The position numbers and the translations under genes were made by a program. Positions 5,633 through 11,512 of a stretch of DNA of 14,189 nt are shown here, one piece after another. Source of the stretch: Candidatus Nomurabacteria bacterium (GTDB taxonomy: Bacteria > Patescibacteriota > Minisyncoccia > Phycocordibacterales > SBAW01); NCBI GenBank assembly GCA_943355135.1, contig CALREG010000015.1, positions 1 to 14,189 of the forward strand, given 5' to 3'. Under the pieces are notes generated by a model. The model was given only the letters and a program-made list of their open reading frames with translations, ran no database searches and was not told the DNA's origin. Each line of letters begins with the position of its first letter. Positions within the stretch are counted from its first letter, which is position 1.

Positions 5633-6475
5633 CTATTCTATATCCTTGCCGGGTACGCACAAGGCTCCTACCTCTTCCAACACATGATCTGCCTTTTGTC
5701 CCGTAATGCCCGCAGAGGCTAGCGCACGGGTATCCGACCCAACTGCCTTACAGAGCACTATTTTTTGACCAAGCAGGGCTATCTTTTCGCGCCGATTAAG
5801 GGTGGTAAGTGCAGTTACCGGATACAACCCCGCCGCATCTATACGGTCCTGTAAAGTGCGCCCGGCAGGCTCCTCCCAACTGAGCAGCTCTACCCCCGCA
5901 CACGCCGCATATTGCGCGGCCATGCTCGTAAATTTGGTATTAGTTGCAACCAATCCGCGCATGGGCTCGTGCAAGCCTTTTTGTTTGCGCAGTGCTTGAA
6001 TGTCGTCGAGACGCGCCTTAACGTACAGTACTGTTTTTAAATCGGTCTTAAAGCCCGCAGCATTGTGAAATTTTGCTTCGACATACGTAATAGTGCCGCC
6101 CTTATGTATGACGACATCAACCTCGTGTTCAACGCAGGCGCCTTGAATAATCTGATCAATTTGTGTTTGCGCGCCTTCGGCACGGAAGAGTTCGGAGAGA
6201 TATGCCTCAAACGGAAAGCCCGACGGGCCAAATTCCAATATCGCGCGTTTGAGACTGTAGCGCGCCGCAGATCCTCGACGCGCCTCACGCAACTTACTAA
6301 ACGCGTGTCGGTATATCTCAGCCGTGGATATGCCATTGTAGAGTCCACCTTCGATAGCATGTGCAATATCCTGAGCGAGTCCGTGTTCGGCACCCGCTCG
6401 CATAAGCGAAGAAATGAGTTTTTCAGGATTAAAAGGCTCCTGTGTTCCGTCAGCTTTTGCGATGAGTATCGCCAT
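5633..6475 (-). CDS. ATP-cone domain fused to a PD-(D/E)XK (Mrr-like) nuclease domain
   Basis: Two recognisable parts in 280 residues. Residues 1-90 resemble the ATP-cone, the nucleotide-binding regulatory domain of ribonucleotide reductases and NrdR (start MAILIAKADGTQEPFNPEKL, then helices). Residues 100-200 resemble an Mrr-type restriction endonuclease core: EHEVDVVI with Asp120, TYVEAKFH with Glu133 and Lys135 (the E-x-K motif), and a following helix with KARLDDIQAL. Residues 225-275 form a further helical segment that I cannot name. The pairing suggests a nuclease gated by (d)ATP or a related nucleotide, in defence or DNA repair; that is an inference. The gene overlaps the end of mnmA by 26 bases and is the last gene of the operon. 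Confidence 0.82.
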   Translation of the reverse strand: MAILIAKADGTQEPFNPEKLISSLMRAGAEHGLAQDIAHAIEGGLYNGISTAEIYRHAFSKLREARRGSAARYSLKRAILEFGPSGFPFEAYLSELFRAEGAQTQIDQIIQGACVEHEVDVVIHKGGTITYVEAKFHNAAGFKTDLKTVLYVKARLDDIQALRKQKGLHEPMRGLVATNTKFTSMAAQYAACAGVELLSWEEPAGRTLQDRIDAAGLYPVTALTTLNRREKIALLGQKIVLCKAVGSDTRALASAGITGQKADHVLEEVGALCVPGKDIE

Positions 6476-7613
6476 ACCTAGAGCCTAGTATAACACCGCC
6501 GCCCAAACATCTTGCGTTGTCATAGAGCACAAGTGACTGTCCTTCGGGGACAAAATGCGGCTCAAGTAGCGTAACTGTATTTTTTTCTATATCCAGCCTC
6601 GCTGGAATAAGTTTTTGGCGATAGCGGAAGCGCGCCATATATTCGCCACTTGCTACATCGCCTATCCAATTAATATCGCTCAAAGTGAGCTGTGTTTCAG
6701 TCGCCGTTGTCGGAAACCGCTCGGTCGAAACAGTAATAGTGTTATTGGAAATATCTTTTGCCATCACAAAATGTGGCTGAGTGTTGGGAGTTTGGTCAGA
6801 CAACACAAACCCATGACGCTGACCCATGGTGTAGGCGGCGGCACCTTCGTGTCGGCCTATAACTTGACCATCTACACTAAGCACATCGCCAGACACGAGT
6901 GAGAGTTCCTGATGCAGCATGTCATCCATAGACACTGGCCCTAAAAAGCAAAGCCCTTGGCTGTCGGGGCGCGCCGAGTTCGGCAAGCCAAACTTTTGTG
7001 CAAGTGCGCGCACATCGGGCTTAGTCAGACTTCCGATGGGAAACATTGTTCGCCGAAGTTTTGTTTCAGGCACCGCCCACAAAAAGTAGGACTGGTCTTT
7101 GCCAGAATCTATCCCCATCAGAAGCGAAACCTGTTCAGAAAAATGGTCTGGTTGAGGCGAAGCCGACCCGAGGACCTTTTTCTGGGCAGGTTTTGCTGGC
7201 GATATTCTTGCATAGTGGCCGGTCGCAACATACTCAGCACCTTGCTCTATACACCAATCAAAAAAGAGTCCGAACTTTATTTCGCGATTACACAGAGCGT
7301 CGGGGTTTGGCGTGCGACCTTGTGCAAACTCTGCGACCGAGGTTTCAAACACCCTCTTTTTATATTCTTCGGATAAATCAATCGACAAAAACGGGATGCG
7401 GAGGTGCGCGGCAACACGCATGGCATCAATCTTATCCACCCCCGCGGTGCAGGGGTAGCCGTCCAACGCGATGCGTATAAAAACGCCCGTCACCTCATAG
7501 CCTTGGCTCTGTAGCAAAGCAGCCGAGACGGCCGAGTCCACCCCGCCGGAGAGCCCGACGAAAACTCGTCTCTTAGTCGATATACTTCCTTTTATTGGCC
7601 AAATGCTGCTCAT
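6450..7613 (-). CDS. mnmA: tRNA-specific 2-thiouridylase MnmA
   Basis: Makes 2-thiouridine at position 34 of Lys, Glu and Gln tRNAs, using ATP to adenylate U34 and a persulfide sulfur. In the 387 residues, the PP-loop SGGVDS is at 22-27, NPDALCNREIKFG holds the catalytic Cys108, GHYAR lies near 132-136, and SQGLCFLG holds the second catalytic Cys222. A C-terminal beta-barrel region contains YTMGQRHG. About 20-25 extra residues (around 138-162, PAKPAQKK...SEQ) lie between GHYARI and SLLMGID, where most homologues are short. The ATG at 7613 is the only plausible start; it gives a 16-residue leader before VFVGLSGG and overlaps the end of mltG by 41 bases. The 3' end overlaps the ATP-cone gene. 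Expression is thus tied to the upstream cell-wall gene. Confidence 0.95.
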   Translation of the reverse strand: MSSIWPIKGSISTKRRVFVGLSGGVDSAVSAALLQSQGYEVTGVFIRIALDGYPCTAGVDKIDAMRVAAHLRIPFLSIDLSEEYKKRVFETSVAEFAQGRTPNPDALCNREIKFGLFFDWCIEQGAEYVATGHYARISPAKPAQKKVLGSASPQPDHFSEQVSLLMGIDSGKDQSYFLWAVPETKLRRTMFPIGSLTKPDVRALAQKFGLPNSARPDSQGLCFLGPVSMDDMLHQELSLVSGDVLSVDGQVIGRHEGAAAYTMGQRHGFVLSDQTPNTQPHFVMAKDISNNTITVSTERFPTTATETQLTLSDINWIGDVASGEYMARFRYRQKLIPARLDIEKNTVTLLEPHFVPEGQSLVLYDNARCLGGGVILGSRYGDTHRKS

Positions 7614-8577
7614 AGGTCACAGCATAATGGAAATTTCCCTGCCTGTCAGATAGGAAGAAAATATAATTATTTTTTGTCGGGGTTGCGGCGGCCAAAACTG
7701 AGTCGAGCCCCGGATTGCCAATCGGCCCTGGCGGCAGCCCTTTGTTGGTGTAGGTATTGTATGGATGGTCGGTTTTAAGGTCGGTCAAGGTCACCTCAAA
7801 CGTATTGCGACCCAAGTAGTACGGAAAGGTCGCGTCGGTCTGTAGCGGCATCCCGATTTGTATGCGATGCCACAGCACGCCCGCTATCATCTGGCGGTCG
7901 GCGGTTTTGTTGGCCTCCTTTTCAAGAATCGAGGCCATAATCAAAATTTCCTCAAGCGAGCGGCTCGAAGCGGTGATTGCTTTCTGCGCCTTGAGCATGC
8001 GCACGCGGAAGTTGTTATCAAAGATACTCAAAATAGCCTCGGTCGATTGCCCAGGGCGGAAGAAGTAGGTGTCGGGGAACATATACCCTTCTCGAGCCCG
8101 TGCCATAAATTGCGCATAGTTGAATTCGGGCACCTTTTCGAGCAACATTCTGGCGATGTCTTTTGTGGTAGAGCCTTCGGGGATAGTGATACGCACCGCG
8201 GTTGTTTCAAAATCGCCGCCCAAAATTCGCATCGCTACCCACACCAAGTTGTCTTTGCGCGAAAAGTAGTACACGCCGGCCTGTATACGATGATCATCAC
8301 CCAAGGCGCGCACCGTCCACTCAAACAAGAACGCGTTGCTGATCACAGCCTGGTCTTCAAATCGAGCCGCGATGGCTTTAACCGACATACCTTCCTCGAC
8401 CTTGACGTACGCTCCGGTAGGAAACGAGACTGGCGGAGCCAAAAAAATAACGTACGCAAAAAACAGCAAGCCCGCCCACGCCACCAGGTTTATGCCTATT
8501 TTTTCAAACAGATCGCGCTCTTTATACCAAAGCGCGATTTTGTGGGCAGTAGGAAAGTGTTTATGAGACCAATGCAT
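7573..8577 (-). CDS. mltG: Endolytic murein transglycosylase MltG (YceG-like)
   Basis: Cuts nascent peptidoglycan glycan strands at the outer face of the membrane and limits their length. The 334-residue protein has a basic cytoplasmic tail (1-25), one transmembrane helix (about 29-48), a LysM-like segment (55-135), then the catalytic domain: EGYMFPDTYFF (163-173), MASILEKEA with catalytic Glu219 by alignment to the E. coli Glu218 motif, GMPLQTDATFPYYLG (242-256), and HPYNTYTNKGLPPGPIGNPG (271-290). All the family signatures I know are intact. The ATG lies 2 bases after the stop of the upstream membrane-protein gene, and the 3' end overlaps mnmA, so translation is probably coupled along the operon. 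Confidence 0.95.
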   Translation of the reverse strand: MHWSHKHFPTAHKIALWYKERDLFEKIGINLVAWAGLLFFAYVIFLAPPVSFPTGAYVKVEEGMSVKAIAARFEDQAVISNAFLFEWTVRALGDDHRIQAGVYYFSRKDNLVWVAMRILGGDFETTAVRITIPEGSTTKDIARMLLEKVPEFNYAQFMARAREGYMFPDTYFFRPGQSTEAILSIFDNNFRVRMLKAQKAITASSRSLEEILIMASILEKEANKTADRQMIAGVLWHRIQIGMPLQTDATFPYYLGRNTFEVTLTDLKTDHPYNTYTNKGLPPGPIGNPGLDSVLAAATPTKNNYIFFLSDRQGNFHYAVTYEQHLANKRKYID

Positions 8578-8579
8578 AC

Positions 8580-9938
8580 CTATTGAGGAAGATTAGACGG
8601 CGCAGGCGCGCGGCGGCTCGGCACGCGCTGTAGGGCCGGCGTTTTGACGTCTGAGTTGGGGAAGTGCCACAAGGTGGCGATCTCTTCAGTAGTCATACAT
8701 ACCTCCTTCTGATCATACGGCACATAAAAGTAGGCGCGGTGTTTGTACCAAAAAAAGAGTTTCTTACTTATCATGGTCGCACGGATTCCAGCCCAGTCCT
8801 GCCACGGATAATCAAAAATAGCCTTGCCGCGCGTAACACCTAAGCGATTACTGTTCTCACCACGAAAGGGGGTCCACAACTGTACTAGGTTGTTGATGCG
8901 AGTAAGGTCAAAAGTTGCCGTCTTTTTGACGATGTACATAGCACGAAAGCCGCAATCGAACACTTGCTTATTGAGCGAGCGCTCAATCGCCTCCACACGG
9001 TCGCGCTCGCCCTTGTTCATCTGTCCCGGCCCGCGCTCGGCAGCGCGCGCTTGCCCAGCCTCGTCTTTTATAAAGCTTTGCGCACGAGTAATCGCGTTTT
9101 CGGTAATTTTTTTTATCTGTGCCTCAGCATCCTTCTTCCAATGGTCTCCGGTATAAAAGCCGTACCACTCATCTTTTTTGCGTGCCTTCATCACAATCTG
9201 TATCCACAAATACTCATCAGGTTTGATAGTCGAAAGTAGCTCAAAAATGTTGGTCAGCGGGTCAACCGTCACCTCAGGAGTGTCGGTGTCCTTATCCATC
9301 AAGTAGTCAGTGTAGGTGCGTATAGGAAGTGCTTCGGCATAATCACCGCTTTTGGCGTACTCAGTACCCCACAGGTCGTAGTCATTTGAGTTGTACGGGA
9401 CTTCGTCTACATAATCTTTTACCTCGGTTATTTTTGCTTCGGGGAACTGCCCATACAGTCTGGCCTCGGCGGCCTCCTTCCATGTTTTGCGCAGGTGTAT
9501 ATAAAACCCAATGCGACCCTCGTTGCTGACCAACTCGAGCGTCGTAATAGCACGATACTGTCCCTTCCAGATTCGTTGCAAAAAAGTGGTCTCTCCCCCG
9601 TTATTCCAGAGACCTATCAAAAACAGCTCCATGGCGAGCGGTGACTTGCTTACCTCGGCGGGCAACTCGATATGTAAGAGCGTCATCGGCGTCTTAAACC
9701 AAAACGCGTAGCGCAAATAGTGTATCCATATCTTCCAAAAAATAACGGCGAGCATAAACGGAAGCCAGACGGGCGAGAGTGCCACGATTGCTGTAAATAC
9801 CACCAACACCGCGGCAGGATCGACCGTGAGCGCCGTAATAAAAAACAAGAGTGCTCCCGCGCCTGCGACCACGGCTGTTTCTATATGCCAGCCATCAAGC
9901 CAGGCGTTGGCATGATGCGCAGTGTCGTGCAGGAACAT
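8580..9938 (-). CDS. Membrane protein resembling the N-terminal half of CPR type IV secretion-like ATPases (DUF8128-type)
   Basis: The protein has 452 residues. Two hydrophobic segments lie at about 20-38 (AGAGALLFF) and 42-72 (AAVLVVFTAIVALSPVWLPFMLAVIFWKIW), followed by a large soluble mixed alpha/beta region. The pattern of TPMTLLHIELPAEVSKSPLAMELF, GRIGFYIHLRKTW, AKITEVKDYVDEVPYN and the end MTTEEIATLWHFP...APSNLP resembles, from memory, the region preceding the ATPase of conjugation-type (TraG/VirD4-like) proteins in Parcubacteria. No Walker A or B motif is present, and the gene stops just where the ATPase would begin. It may be a free-standing partner subunit; the ATPase is not in this window. 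TACAAT lies 9 bases before the ATG. It is the first gene of the operon leading into mltG. Confidence 0.7.
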   Translation of the reverse strand: MFLHDTAHHANAWLDGWHIETAVVAGAGALLFFITALTVDPAAVLVVFTAIVALSPVWLPFMLAVIFWKIWIHYLRYAFWFKTPMTLLHIELPAEVSKSPLAMELFLIGLWNNGGETTFLQRIWKGQYRAITTLELVSNEGRIGFYIHLRKTWKEAAEARLYGQFPEAKITEVKDYVDEVPYNSNDYDLWGTEYAKSGDYAEALPIRTYTDYLMDKDTDTPEVTVDPLTNIFELLSTIKPDEYLWIQIVMKARKKDEWYGFYTGDHWKKDAEAQIKKITENAITRAQSFIKDEAGQARAAERGPGQMNKGERDRVEAIERSLNKQVFDCGFRAMYIVKKTATFDLTRINNLVQLWTPFRGENSNRLGVTRGKAIFDYPWQDWAGIRATMISKKLFFWYKHRAYFYVPYDQKEVCMTTEEIATLWHFPNSDVKTPALQRVPSRRAPAPSNLPQ

Positions 9939-9947
9939 ATGCCATAT

Positions 9948-9953
9948 ATTGTA
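9948..9953 (-). promoter_or_regulatory. Putative -10 box of the 452-residue membrane-protein operon
   Basis: TACAAT lies 9 bases before the ATG at 9938, the same hexamer and spacing as at the MgtC-like gene. No good -35 hexamer is visible. The left arm of the 16-bp inverted repeat falls in the spacer, so a protein bound there would be expected to affect this promoter. Confidence 0.45.
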
Positions 9954-9956
9954 CGA

Positions 9957-10023
9957 TATACCCCGTTAGATAGTAACTACTATATCTGCGTACAACTCGG
10001 GATAAGTTATCTAACGGGGTATA
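9957..10023. repeat. Perfect 16-bp inverted repeat in the divergent intergenic region
   Basis: TATACCCCGTTAGATA (9957-9972) is repeated as its exact reverse complement at 10008-10023 around a 35-base loop. It fills most of the 110 bases between two divergent membrane-protein genes. Half-sites contain CCCGTTAGA, the same core as the palindrome at 4370-4396. It could be a dispersed palindromic element, an operator pair for a dimeric regulator, or both. Confidence 0.75.
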
Positions 10024-10025
10024 CT
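10020..10025 (+). promoter_or_regulatory. Candidate -10 box for the small membrane-protein gene
   Basis: TATACT overlaps the right end of the inverted repeat and lies 23 bases before the ATG at 10049. No acceptable -35 hexamer is found 16-18 bases upstream, and there is no Shine-Dalgarno site before the ATG, so this is a weak call. Confidence 0.3.
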
Positions 10026-10048
10026 TAAGGCACATACCAACGCTGACT

Positions 10049-10393
10049 ATGGAAAACTTTGTATTACAGCTCGTACAACATCCCGTAATTTCTGCAGGAT
10101 ATGTCCTGAGCATTGTGGGTGCTGCCGGTGCATTGCTTTTTTTTGCAGGATTCTTCGGCTCGATCAAACACCTCTTTACCTACAGCGAAAGCGCCGACCA
10201 TATGGATCACGCGCGCACCCGCGCACTATGGGGGCTCTACTTGTCCATGGCCGCGCTCGGCATATGGGAGCTCATCAGAATGCTGATGGGCGAAGTGGAT
10301 CCTTCTTCCACCTTAATACTGGCAGTCATACTACTCTCCCCTATATGGATACCGCTACTCAAGGGCTTGTTTACAAAAAGCGACGGACATTAA
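10049..10393 (+). CDS. Small three-helix membrane protein of unknown function
   Basis: The protein has 114 residues, with hydrophobic segments at about 16-37 (GAAGALLFFAGFFG), 58-79 and 87-104. A charged loop at 40-57, rich in His, Asp and Arg (YSESADHMDHARTR), lies between the first two. I do not know the family. It shares AGALLFF and a VDP(S/A)(S/A)...LSP(I/V)W(I/L)P pattern with the membrane part of the divergently transcribed 452-residue protein, so the two may be related or may assemble together. The ATG has no Shine-Dalgarno sequence. The TAA stop is the first part of a bidirectional terminator. It is the only complete plus-strand gene in the window, and its length, hydrophobic pattern and terminator support a real gene. 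Confidence 0.75.
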   Translation: MENFVLQLVQHPVISAGYVLSIVGAAGALLFFAGFFGSIKHLFTYSESADHMDHARTRALWGLYLSMAALGIWELIRMLMGEVDPSSTLILAVILLSPIWIPLLKGLFTKSDGH

Positions 10394-10419
10394 AAAATCG
10401 CCCTTCGGGGCGATTTTTT
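10392..10419. terminator. Bidirectional intrinsic terminator with UUCG tetraloop
   Basis: AAAAAATCGCCC (10392-10403) and GGGCGATTTTTT (10408-10419) form a perfect 12-bp stem closed by TTCG, the very stable C(UUCG)G loop. Each strand ends the stem with a T-run. The stem overlaps the TAA of the plus-strand gene (10391-10393) and the TAA of the minus-strand gene (10418-10420), so two convergent genes share one terminator with no spare sequence. Confidence 0.93.
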
Positions 10420-11464
10420 ACTTTACGAGCGTAAACTTTCCGTCTTTGCCGCGTTTGAAATATTTTTGATTCTGGAGGTTGACCACGATAGTCCCCGCTT
10501 TGACATGGCGCTCTTTGAGCACCTTTTCAATAATCTGGTCTTTTGTAAGCGGACCGTTCTTGCGGAGCACCTCGCGGACAACGTCGCGCACGACGCCCTG
10601 CGTGTAGCCCCACTCGCGTAGCGCGTACATGCCGCGACCAACCAGTACAAAGCGCGGGTCCTTAATCAGTTCGTTGTGGGTGGTGGCAATGTGCGCCTTG
10701 CGGTCGAACATCTTTTCAATCAAGGTAGCAACTTCGCGGAAGTGCAGCGGCGAGCCGTGCTTTTTGACCGCCAAGTATGCAAAGTCGCGCACGCCCTTGG
10801 TCTTTACGTTCTGCGAGCTTGCCTGTCCCCACTCACCGAGCGGGTTCTTGCCTATCGATTTTGAAATAGTGAGCCAGCGGCGCAGCACCTCGCTGTTGCG
10901 ATGTTTGTCGTTGATGTTCTGAAGCTCCTTAAGGAAGCGATCGATCATCTCACCCTCCGGTATAAGATCTTCGTCAGAAAGGCCAGAGTAGAGCGACTTG
11001 AGTGCTCCTTCCACTTTAGTGGCAAGCTCATGGTCGACATACCAGCAGCGGTTGACCTCATCGTCTTCTTTACGATATTTAAACGGGTCGCCGAGCACCA
11101 ACAGGAAGTAGATATGATTCTGCATCGACTTGTCCTTGGTCATAAAGTTGAGCAGGTCGTCCTCGCAGACAACACCACCGAGACCGTCGATGATGCGCTC
11201 GAGCTCCTCGAAAGCACCCTCAGCCTGTGCAAAGGCGGGCGACTTCTTAAGTGCCGCGAGGGCGTGGTTTTCTATCTGACGGACGCGCTCGCGGGTGATA
11301 CCGTAGCGCTTGCCGATAGCCTCGAGGGTTACGCGCTCAGGAGAGGTACCAAGGCCAAAACGAGACTCAAGCACGATGCGAGAACGCTCGGGCAAAGCCA
11401 CCATGAGCTTTTTGACTATTGCCTTGGGTTTAAACCCCGTCTTATCTACCGCTTGTGTAGCCAT
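10418..11464 (-). CDS. Sigma-region-4-like HTH protein fused to HARE-HTH winged-helix domain
   Basis: A probable transcription regulator of 348 residues. Residues 18-75 match sigma70 region 4 (LPERSRIVLESRFGL, then LEAIGKRYGITRERVRQIENHALAAL), the part that reads the -35 box and touches the RNA polymerase beta flap. Regions 2 and 3 are absent, so it cannot melt a -10 box and is not a full sigma factor. Residues 80-220 are helical and unassigned. Residues 225-286 resemble the HARE-HTH domain of the RNA polymerase delta subunit (RpoE) and of ASXL-type proteins (VRDFAYLAVKKHGSPLHFREVATLI...GRGMYALREWG). A second winged-helix-like unit fills 288-348. It may bind the polymerase or DNA to tune global transcription. 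The promoter is TTGACT-17-TATACA(AT), with the start site next to the ATG. Confidence 0.85.
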   Translation of the reverse strand: MATQAVDKTGFKPKAIVKKLMVALPERSRIVLESRFGLGTSPERVTLEAIGKRYGITRERVRQIENHALAALKKSPAFAQAEGAFEELERIIDGLGGVVCEDDLLNFMTKDKSMQNHIYFLLVLGDPFKYRKEDDEVNRCWYVDHELATKVEGALKSLYSGLSDEDLIPEGEMIDRFLKELQNINDKHRNSEVLRRWLTISKSIGKNPLGEWGQASSQNVKTKGVRDFAYLAVKKHGSPLHFREVATLIEKMFDRKAHIATTHNELIKDPRFVLVGRGMYALREWGYTQGVVRDVVREVLRKNGPLTKDQIIEKVLKERHVKAGTIVVNLQNQKYFKRGKDGKFTLVK

Positions 11465-11471
11465 GTGTGTT

Positions 11472-11502
11472 ATTGTATATCACGCCTAAATTTAAGAGTC
11501 AA
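11472..11502 (-). promoter_or_regulatory. Promoter of the sigma4/HARE gene
   Basis: TTGACT (11497-11502, 5 of 6) is followed by overlapping -10 candidates: TATACA (11474-11479, 17-base spacer) and TACAAT (11472-11477, 19-base spacer). The second ends 7 bases before the ATG at 11464. It is the best -35 box in the window, and the transcript would again be leaderless or nearly so. It lies in the 48-base gap after leuS, so the gene need not depend on leuS transcription. Confidence 0.6.
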
Positions 11503-11512
11503 CCCGCCCCGA

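Noticed and set aside
7858..8586. 242-codon plus-strand ORF opposite mltG
   Set aside because: Antisense shadow of a well-conserved gene; the product is low-quality, rich in His and Arg with no domain pattern.
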